DNA of 16,246 nt. It comes from Goniomonas avonlea. Taxonomy: Eukaryota; Cryptophyceae; Goniomonadida; Goniomonadaceae. Location: assembly GCA_003573635.1 (NCBI GenBank), contig QUTJ01031733.1, forward strand, positions 1 through 16,246. The letters are read 5' to 3'. A program made the translations under genes and the position numbers. Under the pieces are notes generated by a model. That model had not been told where the DNA came from, searched no databases, and saw only the letters and a program-made list of their open reading frames with translations. Of this stretch, positions 1-8,194 are shown piece after piece (within the stretch, counting starts at the first letter, position 1; the number at the start of each line of letters is the position of its first letter).

Positions 1-204
1 AGAGGAAGGGAGAGGGAGAGGGAGAGGGAGAGACAGCGAAAGCTCAGGGACTGCACCTGCCGCGTGAGTTGATGGTTGTGACCGCGAAGCAGCCGGACGC
101 GTTTGAGGTCCCCTCCACCTTCTGACAGGATCACGTCACACAGCTGCCTCTGCTCCTGCAACTCGGCCTCGCTCTTGTCCAACCGTGCTTGTAGCTCTGC
201 CACC

Positions 205-268
<64 letters not shown>

Positions 269-432
269 CGAGCCATTCAGGAACCGCCGAGCGGCCACAG
301 ACCTGTGAGGGCCTAGAGAGAGAGGAAGAGAGAGCGCTAAGAGAGGGAGGGAGTTAGGGAGGGTGAGGGGGAGGGAGGGAGAGGGAGGGAGGAGAGGGGA
401 GAGGGAGAGAGAGGAAGAGAGGGCGAACGTGT
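1..432. repeat. GA/GT microsatellite block
   Basis: Purine-rich low-complexity DNA. GAGAGG-type repeats occupy 1-34, a compound (TG)n(AG)n array runs from about 205 to 264, and a GA-rich stretch runs from about 315 to 432. Long open frames here encode only Arg-Glu or Ser-Leu dipeptide runs, so no gene is called. Confidence 0.9.
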
Positions 433-507
433 GAGTGAGAGGAGTGTGTGGGTGTAGAGAGAAAAATGCGTGGCGTGTGTGAGAGCGGTGAATGGGCGAG
501 GAGAGAG

Positions 508-826
508 TGTGTGTGTTGCGTCTGTGTGCGTGCGTGTTGTGTGCGCGTTGTGTGTGTGTGTGTGCGTGTGCGTGTGCGTGCGTGCGTGTGTGTGCACATG
601 GGGGCAAACACACACTTGTGCTCGCAGTGCGTCAGTCACCCCCGGGTCCTCCTTTGCGCGAGCACTCCGCACCCGACCAGCCTGCCCGCCACCGCTGCGA
701 GGTATGCTGGCAGTGCCCTGCTCTTGTGGAGGCTTTCGTGGCGGCTGCTGGACACTGCCAAGCGTCAGGTCAATTGTTTATCCCAGTGGGGTGTGTTGTT
801 GTGTGTTGTGTGTGTGTGTGTGTGCT
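508..826. repeat. TG/CG-rich microsatellite arrays
   Basis: TGTG/GCGT simple repeats lie at about 508-600 and again at about 790-824. Frames through them read Val-Cys or His-Thr runs. The second array lies just inside the uncertain 3' end of the neighbouring minus-strand gene and may be part of its 3' UTR. Confidence 0.85.
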
Positions 827-2029
827 GTCTGGCACTGCTGCGAGATGTAACGGCTCTTGCGCGGAAGAATTCGTGACAAGCCAACCCCCCCTCGCGCGCG
901 CACACACAAGGAGGGAAGGACAGGGTGAGAGAGGTGCCGCAACGAGACAGCTGCTGGGTGTAGTGGATTTGCAGGGGTTACATCCCACAACACAAGCTGC
1001 ACACCTTGGACCAAGGGAGGGTGCTGCATCACCACCTGCCGATTCGCTCGCTGCGTGACGGCCACGATCTGATCTGTCACCGCTGTCTCCCTGCGGTGCG
1101 ATATTGCCAAGGCTGCCGTCTCCAATATCCGTGGGGGGCGATGGAATGGTTTCAACAACATCTTGCCACTCTGGCCGCACTGGGGCAGGTGGCGGAGCTG
1201 GGCGAGGCTTTGGGCGGCGTTTCTCAGCTGCCTCGGCTTCCAAATCTGGCGGCTCGACAACATCGTTCCACTCCGGGCGCGCCTTTTGTGGTGGGGTCCG
1301 AGCTTTGGCCCTGCGCTCCAGACGAGAGTCCACATTGCTCATACTGGCACCCCTGTTAGCGTCAGGTCCGCGAACGCCTTCGCCACTTGGTTGCTTGGCA
1401 TCGGAGGGTTTCTCTGCCCGACCGCGGGAAGGTCGGGATCCAGTCAACTTGGCTTGTTTGTCTGCAGCTGGAACTGCCCGAGCGCGTACACTCTCCCGTG
1501 TTGGACCTTGAGTTGCAGATTCTGAGGGAGGACCAGACGAAGTGGACGCGGCAACTCGAAAGCATTGAGCTGAAGGGTCTGTGAGGAAATTGAGAGCACG
1601 CAGCGAAGCACTCCGGACGCCCAACAAATCTGAAACCGATGGCTTCTGGTTGTAACGTAGTTCCTGCGAGTGGTGAGCACGCCAAGTGCATGCAAAACAC
1701 AGTTACGGTTACATTGAGCTCCTTGAGAACGATCTTCCCGAAGAGCTCCTGGTAAGACTGCTGCGTCCATACTTTGCTTCTTCGCCTTTCCTCGCCCTTG
1801 CCCAGCGCCTCTTGCTGACATTCATGAACGAATTTGGAGAGTGTTGGGCGTTCCAGGCGGTCGAGAAGTCGCGGAAATAACAGCTCTTTTGCGTTCCAGT
1901 CTAGATCCGCAAAGCTCTTCGACTCGAGTTACGAAACAGTGAAATGCAAGCAGGGAATACCTGGTTGCTGATGCCTTCAAGAAGACTTGGGTGAGCTTCA
2001 AGGTAGACCAATAATTCAGCAGATGACAT
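770..2029 (-). CDS. Unrecognised protein with two RPEWxDVVE motifs
   Basis: I do not recognise the family. The spliced model is exon 1 2029-1961, exon 2 1916-1713, exon 3 from 1663 down to an in-frame stop at 770. The introns are 44 and 49 nt and both junctions keep frame. The start is MSSAELLVYLEAHPSLLEG. Residues 24-115 are helical and charged (KSFADLDWNAKELLFPRLLDR, with the leading K depending on the acceptor chosen, then EERRRSKVW and SVSDLLGVRSASLRALNF). From about residue 125 it becomes Pro/Arg/Ser-rich and probably disordered. RPEWNDVVE (220-228) and RPEWQDVVE (254-262) are 34 residues apart, joined by a Lys/Arg/Pro linker. The unspliced 3' end (388 aa in total) runs into Cys/His/Thr dipeptides from microsatellite DNA, so the true stop or a last intron probably lies between 770 and 1040. 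Confidence is good for exons 1-3 and poor for the C-terminus. Confidence 0.65.
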
Positions 2030-2855
2030 CAGAGCGTCGGCAGCGGCGCAACGCCAGCTTGCTGGTGCGGCGATCCCTTGTTCGTGCTGTTAGCGATGTC
2101 CTAAACTGAGTTGGATCACCATGCACACCAACGGCTCGCCACGCACCGCGGGTTACTTCAATTGGGGCGACCTACCGGTATTGGTGAACGCGTTTGATTT
2201 TCCTTGATGTTTTCCCGAAGGTTGGACGTCGGTGCAGTTGCCAAAGTACTCATCATATCGACGTACAAGATCCGCTCATCTTGCTGCAAGGAATTCTTTG
2301 GTACTTGATGTTGAGCTGCTTCAGTTTTCAGTATTCATGCCTCGCCCGACGCCCGACTCATTGGTTAGATATGCTCATGTGCTTCGTCTACCCAGCCATA
2401 CGACGTGAATTCGTGAAACGAGAGCAGATTTGACAACTGCACCGGAGGGAATGCAAGCTTGGTCTTTTAACACGCACTAAAAACTTTGATTCCGTTTCTG
2501 CTGCTCTTGTTTGTGAGATGTTCTGAGCTCCTGAAATCTGAGCACTTTTGAGTTGCATGCCCTCGACCAATTTGGGACTGGTGTGTGTCAAAGAGTGGTA
2601 CGTTTCCCGGACTGAAGAAGAGATTTCAAGGTCCTAACACACGCAAGATGGCACTCTTGCAAATGAACACAGCAGTTGACCATCGAGAGAAAGGGGGACA
2701 CGCAAAATGGATGACCCAGCTCTCTCCTTATGGACACAGCCTCGTGGACACATCAGCATGCAAACGGAGGGCGCACGCGTACACTCCAAAAGGCGACAAC
2801 AAAGACAGATTATTCTGGAGGACGTAACAGAAAAATTGGTGTTCACGCAGAACAT
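2030..2855. other. Intergenic, no convincing gene
   Basis: This lies between the start of the RPEW-motif gene and the stop of the COX7C-like gene. Short open frames exist on both strands (for example plus 2194-2433 and plus 2707-2976), but none gives a consistent spliced frame or a family I know. It must hold the upstream region of the RPEW-motif gene and the 3' UTR of the COX7C-like gene. Confidence 0.5.
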
Positions 2856-3181
2856 TCAACCGCGGTTGAACTTCCACTGCTGGAGCTCAAATGCAAACGT
2901 GGGCACAGCGATTCCACCCAGAACAACGAAAGCGGACCAGAACGCAACAACGCCCTTGCTGTCGACCGGGAAATAGTAGGTCTTGCCGCCCAGACGCTGT
3001 GGCAGCAATGGGTGAGAATCAGGCCCAACAGCAAATGATTAAGACAAACCGGGGACGGGAATGGCTCGCCGTGTCCGTGCTCACCGTGACCGTGGTCACC
3101 GGAACGCTTGGGGAGCTTGCCCTTGGAGGCGTTCACCACCGCCCTGCTAAGCACTCGTGCACCGCCCTTGACTGCCGACAT
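2856..3181 (-). CDS. Small mitochondrial membrane subunit, COX7C/COX8-like
   Basis: Two exons, 3181-3050 and 2996-2856, are separated by a 53-nt GT..CACAG intron and encode 90 residues. The N-terminus (MSAVKGGARVLSRAVVNASK) is basic and Ser/Ala-rich with no acidic residue, like a mitochondrial presequence. A His-rich stretch HGHGEHGHGE follows at about residues 31-40. The mature-like part begins GGKTYYFPVDSKG, followed by one hydrophobic span (VVAFWSAFVVLGGIAVPTF, about 59-77) and a short basic end, QQWKFNRG. This layout (GK-x-LPF-like entry, a single helix with a Gly/Pro-containing end, short charged tail) is that of cytochrome c oxidase subunit 7C. The likely role is a structural subunit of complex IV in the inner mitochondrial membrane. 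A small complex I or III subunit is the main alternative, because the His-rich segment is not typical of COX7C. The gene structure is more certain than the name. Confidence 0.6.
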
Positions 3182-3409
3182 CGTTCGAGGATAGAGAGAC
3201 TCAAAACACCGGTCAAGCTTGTCAAATGATGTCACGCCCACCAAACGAACGCCGGTTCATAAGTCGACTTTGATAAGCCGTAGTCGATGGCTCGAATCCG
3301 CTCGATGGCAGCATTGCGGCTTCCTCCGAATTTGAGTCCGAAAGTCCATGATGCAGCACGGTTGCCAGACCAAGTGAATACAGCAATGGAGAAGACGGTA
3401 AGCGTTGAG

Positions 3410-3476
3410 GGTGGCGAGCGTCTGAAGCAGACTCCGAGTGAGACTCCTGCTCCGAATGCATCCAACCCTGATGAAA
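3410..3476 (-). repeat. Inverted dispersed repeat, copy 1
   Basis: Read on the minus strand, this segment matches 4047-4107 on the plus strand at roughly 85-90% identity, with one 6-nt indel. Both contain ATTCGGAG, then AGTCTGCTTCAGA, then GCTCGCCACC. The two copies face each other about 570 bp apart and flank TG and CT microsatellites. Confidence 0.75.
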
Positions 3477-3504
3477 AGACTGCACAGCGCGCGAGTGGAC
3501 AGAG

Positions 3505-3672
3505 ATGTGTGTGTGTGCGTGCGTGCGTGCGTGCGTGTGTGTGTGTGTGCCGCACGGTGTGCGTGGGCGCGTGTGCGTGTGTGCATGCGCGTGAGTGGAA
3601 ATTGAGCTGTGTGTGCGTGCGCGTGCGCATGCTTGTTCGCGTGAGTGGACAGGTTAAATGCACGCGCGCGTG
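3505..3672. repeat. TG/CG microsatellite
   Basis: TGTG, GCGT and GCGC dinucleotide-type repeats with interruptions. The His-Thr and Cys-Val frames through this block are artefacts of the repeat. Confidence 0.9.
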
Positions 3673-3785
3673 CGTCACCCCCGCTCGACAAGTGTCTGTT
3701 GGCAGTGCGAGTGACTGGCAGTGCGGGCCTGCAACGCACCACCGAGCTTGTGCTCTCCTGGTATGTGGTCATTCAAAATTGCAGC

Positions 3786-3880
3786 CTCCCGCCTCTGTCG
3801 GGAGAATAGGGTGTGAGAACGTCTCCTCCTCCCTCCCTCCCTCCCTCTACCGCCCTTTCTCCCTCCCCCTCTCTTACAGC
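3786..3880. repeat. Hairpin plus CCCT pyrimidine tract
   Basis: CTCCCG (3786-3791) and CGGGAG (3799-3804) form a 6-bp stem with a 7-nt loop. A CTCC/CCCT-rich tract follows at about 3822-3880. A short direct repeat, GTGTGAGAAmGTCTC, brackets the tract at about 3811 and 3900. No coding signal is seen. Confidence 0.6.
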
Positions 3881-4046
3881 CTCTTGTCAGGATCATAAAG
3901 TGTGAGAAAGTCTCTCCAGCGCAAGCATGCACGGCAGCTGTGTCACTCCGCCGCGCAGAGCTCGCTTTTTCACTGGCGAGGGACGAGCTTGTTTCCCCCC
4001 CTCCTTCAGGTCGCCGCAGCTGGTGGTTTCTCAACGTTCGTCATCG

Positions 4047-4107
4047 TTTCATCAGGATGATTCTCATTCGGAGTCTCTCTCGAAGTCTGCTTCAGAGGCT
4101 CGCCACC
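4047..4107 (+). repeat. Inverted dispersed repeat, copy 2
   Basis: Partner of the minus-strand copy at 3410-3476. In the matching frame both copies can be read as a Ser/His-rich peptide of the form SFHQ..SHSES..SASxARH, but neither sits in a gene that can be modelled. The facing orientation would fit the ends of a small non-autonomous element, although no target-site duplication is obvious. Confidence 0.7.
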
Positions 4108-4136
4108 AACACAGCAGGTTCAACTCACAATTGCCG

Positions 4137-4262
4137 TTGTGTGTGTGGGGTGGGACTCATGTCATTGTGTGTGTGTGTTGTGTGTGTGTGTTCGTGTGTT
4201 GTGAGTGTGTGTACACATCTGTCTCTCTCCTCTCTCTGTGAGAGAGTGAGAGAGCAAGTCTC
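4137..4262. repeat. TG array and CT/GA near-palindrome
   Basis: TG-rich repeat occupies about 4137-4215. It is followed by a CTCTCTC...GAGAGAG stretch (about 4221-4253) that can fold on itself because pyrimidine and purine dinucleotide repeats face each other. Confidence 0.75.
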
Positions 4263-4390
4263 TCTTGAGCTCTGTGCCTGCCGAAAGGACAATCGTCAGA
4301 CGAAGTCAAGAGTACACTTTCCGCTCCTGTGCCCCCTCTGTCCCTCCCATTCCTCAACGTGGCAATTACCCTTAGCGCCGCACCAATACA

Positions 4391-4896
4391 TGGTTGATGT
4401 GACGGCACACGCTGGCATTTCGTAAATGTCAAGTTCCCTGGTGCGAAAAATAATTCAGTGTACACAAGGCGCCGGGCTCTTTTTTTTGTTTTTTGTTGAT
4501 AGGTATGAGAGCGGTAAGATACCACTACTTGTGCAGCCCGAAGGTGGCGAGGGGTGGAAGGTGCTCCGCTTCGCCACCCGTCGGGCGGGGAGCGAGCTGA
4601 GGTACTTCACGAGCCCAACAACCGCCAAGAGGCTGCACAAAAAATTTGCTCTGAAAGATTGGCCGTCAACAACCACAGGGCTCCCCTTGCTCTGCGGTTG
4701 CGCAAAAGGGCAACTCCATCCGAGTGCACAGGATATTTTTCCTCATTCATTTAGTTCTAGTTATATTCGAATCCAACAATTCGGAAGTCAGTTCGGAGTG
4801 GCGGTTGAGGCGATGGAGACCTGGACGCGCACAAATTCATCCCCAGCAGCACCCCACAAAAAACGGCTGCTTGCGCGGGTGCTTAGATGGGCTTGA
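4391..4896 (+). CDS. Weak hypothetical gene
   Basis: An open frame runs on the plus strand to a stop at 4894-4896. Its most protein-like part is [20 protein letters not shown] through [16 protein letters not shown] (about 4504-4656), just after a very T-rich tract ending in GATAG that looks like a 3' splice site. Two starts fit: ATG at 4391 with a small exon spliced into TAT GAG AGC, or an unspliced ATG at 4426. The last 170 bp look less like protein, and the stop would overlap the last Mago exon on the other strand by 14 bp. The real 3' end may therefore be earlier, or the gene may not exist. I do not recognise a family. Confidence 0.3.
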
Positions 4897-5536
4897 TCTG
4901 GCGAGAAACTGAGCAACTTCGAATCACAAGCCAAGCAAAACAAACCTTGAAGTGCATGCCGATCAAAGCAAACACAAAGCACTTAAGATCTTGTACAAGG
5001 TAGTAGAATGCGCGAAGACCCTCGGGGTCCTTGCTCTCCTGGACATCCAGCAGGGAGCCAATTTTGGACGTCTGGAAACGATCGTCGGTTCCAAGTTAAC
5101 AACAAGACTGTACGAACCGTGAAAGAAATATGGTCTTTGCCATAGACAATCTCCAATTCTTGACGACCAACCTTGTCGGGCATTGGCCAGTTTCGGTCGT
5201 CTTCCCTGCACTCGGCGGTAAGGAAAGAAAATAACTCAAGTGCACTCACTTCAGAATTTCGCTGTCGGTGATCACCCGCTTCAACATCTGCACCACACAC
5301 TCGTTCACGTAAACTGCGGGAGCATGGTGAGAACAGCACACAAGGTAGCTTCTGGCACCTTCTTTGCGGATCAGTGTGTCATTCTTGTAGTTGGAGTTGT
5401 TGGCATAGCGAAGCTTGCCATCCGGCCGGAACTCGAACTCCAGGAACTCGTGACCGAACTTTCCCTTGTGGCCAACACTGGTGACATGGTAAGAATCCAG
5501 CCATAACTTCATGATCGACTCACTAGTAGCGGACAT
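4883..5536 (-). CDS. MAGOH: Mago nashi, exon junction complex core protein
   Basis: Five exons: 5536-5359, 5313-5250, 5205-5118, 5071-4946 and 4897-4883. The introns are 45, 44, 46 and 48 nt, and every junction restores the Mago frame, giving 156 residues against about 146-150 in most species. Signature blocks are [38 protein letters not shown], then [57 protein letters not shown] and the ending HFKIKPI. Mago pairs with Y14/RBM8A and, with eIF4A3, forms the exon junction complex laid on mRNAs after splicing, acting in nucleus and cytoplasm. The N-terminus ([20 protein letters not shown]) is about ten residues longer than usual and its YHVTS replaces the usual LRYY. The last exon codes only IKPI plus stop. 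It is head-to-head with the 369-residue gene at 5746. Confidence 0.96.
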
Positions 5537-5745
5537 AAAAATCGTCGCCCGACATTTCAGCGCGTTCTGGGGTCCGGTCCGTCAATCACGCTCAAGGCGT
5601 CACACATTAGCGTTCAACACAACTACCTAAGCAAAACGACACTGCTGCTTGGAACAATTATATTCGAGAGCACATGTGCGGATGACAAACGATACTGTGT
5701 GTTTCCCACAGCTTGGACCTTGGTCCTTGGATCTGTTTGAAAAAG
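5537..5745. promoter_or_regulatory. Divergent promoter region, Mago / 369-residue gene
   Basis: This 209-bp gap separates the two start codons of a head-to-head pair, so it must carry both 5' UTRs and promoters. No clear TATA element is seen. A TTTCCCACAG at 5702-5711 resembles a 3' splice site, so an untranslated upstream exon of the plus-strand gene is possible. Confidence 0.5.
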
Positions 5746-7055
5746 ATGGCCTGGGGGTCGAAATCGAGGATCGAGGCGGCTTTGGATGTTCTTTGCAGAG
5801 GAGAACTGCGGCATCAGTATGATTGTACGGCAGAACAAGTTAGAATGCTTTTGCATGACCGAGCGGCCTCTTACGGTGCGTGCTCGCTTCTCCACCAAAC
5901 CAAGCGGCTGAGATCATTCCGACTTTTCAGACAATCATAACGATCTCGCGGAACTCCTGCTCACAGACTTGATCATAGCACCACCCGTTTCTGTTGAATC
6001 ATTGGAGGAGAGACTTTGGAAGTACGCAAGGTTGTTCTTACTTTTCTCTCTCGATATCCATCGTTGATCGTGAGTGCCAGTCCGCGATGCGCCGACGAGG
6101 CTTCCAAACGAATGCACTACTCGCCACACCGGCCAAACCGCTTTCAATCGCCTATTTGTGAACGGTCGCCGTTCCCCCAGGGTCCTTGGGAAAGCCCTTG
6201 CATCGATCGACGTCCTCTTCGGTGGCTCCCCTAAACATCTGACCATCGCTCGCTGACTGCCTGTGCAGGAGTTTTGATCAAACCAATTGCGCGTCCTGTT
6301 GCCCGCGGGGCTGTGTGTGCTATGCGCGTAGTTCTCCGATACGTCAGGTGCAGGTCTCTCCGCTGCTCTCGACGTCATGACACTCGTTCAAGCAGGCTCC
6401 CGCACCAATCACCCCCCCGAGACCAAATCGGGTGCTGGAGCCACGGCTTGAAGGAAGCAACAGGCGCACCGAACAGGCTCGTGCGTACATGGAAGAACGA
6501 AAAAAACGAGAACGGGCGCTGCTGTCGAAAATGAGAGTCAGGAGCAACGCACGAGAAACGGAGGACCCGCGGCCTGTTGTTCAAGCCCACAGCAATCGTG
6601 CGGAAATCCAGGATGCATACGAGAAGCAACTTGAGTTGCAGAGGTATCAGCGAGAGGACGAGGGCGTGAACCGTTCGCGAGACACGAACGTGGATCGCGA
6701 TTGGCTTCGTGTAAGGAAGCCTGAGACTGACAGGAGTCTGGAGGAAGAGGAGCCCTCCAGACGAACGCCACTCGCGTACGCGAAGCAGCCACAGCCGTCA
6801 TTGCAACCTGGTTCTGTGCAACACGGACAACCCGAACTGCCCAAGACCTTTTGTGGATCCATGTGGCAACAACCGAACTATGAGTCCAGAGCTGTCGGTG
6901 GGTATGGACAAGAGCAGCCTGGCGGACGAGGAGAGGGAATGATTGCGTTTTTGGGTGGGGACCCCCGGGAGAGTCACTCATCAAGATATAGACGCGAGCG
7001 TGAGCGACTGGCGATGGCAGCGCAACACCGCAGCCAGATTTCTCAACAGCCATGA
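5746..7055 (+). CDS. Unrecognised coiled-coil-rich protein, 369 residues
   Basis: Five exons: 5746-5875, 5931-6030, 6081-6221, 6269-6347 and 6396-7055. The introns are 55, 50, 47 and 48 nt, and one frame stays open through all four junctions. The start sits in a favourable context (AAAAGATGGC). Residues 1-76 look folded and helical (EQVRMLLHDRAAS, NDLAELLLTDLIIAPPVSVE, LEERLWKYA). A Pro/Arg-rich segment follows, with CxxCCxxxCxC at 131-141. From about 165 it is highly charged and helical (AYMEERKKRERALLSK; EIQDAYEKQLELQRYQRE), and the end is Gln/Gly-rich with RYRRERERLA. The family is not recognised. The K/R..Y..L..Q spacing recalls centrosomal and ciliary coiled-coil proteins, a weak similarity only. 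It ends tail-to-tail with the RAWUL gene. Structure is fairly sure; function is unknown. Confidence 0.72.
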
Positions 7056-7204
7056 TGGTCCAAGATAAATATACATATATTTATATATCTATATTCAGGC
7101 GTCGAGGTCAATCGCACGCCATGTCACTTTCTGTCATCTCCTTGCCGCTGTGATTGTCAAGTCAGTGAATCTGTAAGCGAAAGCGATTCGAAACAAAGAG
7201 CTCT
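7056..7204. other. Convergent 3' region with AT-rich block
   Basis: This gap lies between the stop of the 369-residue gene and the stop of the RAWUL gene. Bases 7064-7098 are almost pure A/T in an otherwise GC-balanced window, repeating TATA and ATAT steps. That would suit 3'-end formation for one or both converging transcripts, but no canonical signal can be assigned. Confidence 0.5.
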
Positions 7205-7928
7205 TCAAAGGATGGGTACGTACAATAGTGGCTTTTTGAGAGCATAACAGAGCTTCAGAAGATCTTTGTGGCCGCGACCAATCCATAAATGCACAGATAC
7301 GAAGCCGAGGGTATGGTTCGGCAACAAAAGGAGGCCGCGGCAGCTGACCGCCAACTGCCAGCCAGAGGTTGGAAACAAACTTGAGTTCGAAGGAGTCATA
7401 CCTGGTTCGCGCATATATTTTGCTCTGTTCGTGATAATCGTTGAGCCAGGAATTCCTGCAACGTACGAACCGTCGTGGAACACGACGAAGTCAAAAATGG
7501 ATTCTCCAATGGCTTCAAAGGTGATGTCCTGAGCATGAGTTGAGAATTGGCACATGTGCAGCAAGCACGCACTGGCTGTCCACCGGCTCAAATGAAAACG
7601 AAATCAAAGATTCTGGCTCATATCTTTCAGCGAGCCGAGCCTTTTTGACCGGAGCTTCGCCCAAACGGGTCTCGCAACTGAAGCCTGTTGCTGCCTTCCC
7701 TTTTACAGATTTTCTATTAGAAATCTTTTTGCCAGTCACTGCAGACGGCTGAGATTCTCCTTCAGTTCTAGCCTCCTTCTTTTTCTCCTTTTTGCTCACG
7801 CTACTTGCTTTCCAAGTCCCAGATTTAGTCTCTTGCTCATGAATTCGCATGGCAAGCAACGCGTCATTTGCACACAACCGACTCTTCCGAGAGGATCGAC
7901 CTGTAGCGGTGGTTCCTGTCTCACTCAT
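7205..7928 (-). CDS. RAWUL-domain protein, Polycomb/RING-type, no RING finger
   Basis: Exons 7928-7573, 7528-7402 and 7354-7205 have introns of 44 and 47 nt and give 210 residues. Residues 1-118 are basic and low-complexity, with a KKEKKKE cluster that could be a nuclear localisation signal. About 137-205 resembles the RAWUL ubiquitin-like fold at the C-terminus of PCGF and RING1 proteins: TTVRTLQEFLAQRL, then AVSCRGLLLLPNHTLGFVSV, then a W and a leucine-rich final strand. NHTLGF aligns with DHTLKF of PCGF1 as I remember it. RAWUL domains bind partner proteins in Polycomb repressive complex 1. The cysteine-rich RING that normally precedes it is absent. A strong donor (GTACGT, at 7219 on this strand) and an acceptor 53 nt on could extend the end to a stop at 7134, replacing the last four residues. 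It is head-to-head with the TBP-like gene. Confidence 0.68.
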
Positions 7929-8194
7929 GCTCCAAAATCGTGTGCATTTCGAAAACGCTACCCGAATTCAATCCATTTCTGCCGCTTCCCCGGCGCACTG
8001 ATTGGCCATGGTAGACGCCGAAGCCCATCAAGGCGGGCCGCGTTTTTGTGGACGCCTTGTTGCGGTCAAAGTCACTGTCACTTGAGAGGTCAGCAATCCG
8101 AGGGAAAATCTGTTTGCAAAAAGTTGAGCAAAACGTGGAACCTCACAACAAAAACTGACCCCCCCTCACTCCAGACACTGAGCAGCACCACACA
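7929..8194. promoter_or_regulatory. Divergent promoter region, RAWUL / TBP-like genes
   Basis: This 266-bp gap between the two start codons of a head-to-head pair contains no open frame of note. I cannot pick out a TATA box or a named factor site. The pair may share regulation, but that is inferred only from the short gap. Confidence 0.45.

Noticed and set aside
131-672. Several overlapping frames of 85-188 codons on both strands over the GA/TG repeats
   Set aside because: They translate to His-Thr, Ser-Leu, Arg-Glu and Val-Cys runs. This is what dinucleotide repeats give in any frame, and there are no splice signals or family features.
3287-3305. GGCTCGAATCC, similar to a tRNA B box (also seen inverted near 265)
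   Set aside because: No A box, acceptor stem or matching T-arm stem can be placed around either copy.
3232-3898. Frames of 87-203 codons through the TG block upstream of the COX7C-like gene
   Set aside because: Most of their length is microsatellite translation, and the non-repeat ends show no consistent spliced frame.
5935-6378. 147-codon minus frame opposite the 369-residue gene
   Set aside because: The plus strand has four well-spaced introns of 47-55 nt that keep one frame; the minus frame has no such structure.
7266-7532. Plus-strand frame across the RAWUL gene
   Set aside because: The minus strand gives a frame-consistent spliced model with a recognisable RAWUL pattern; the plus frame is its antisense.
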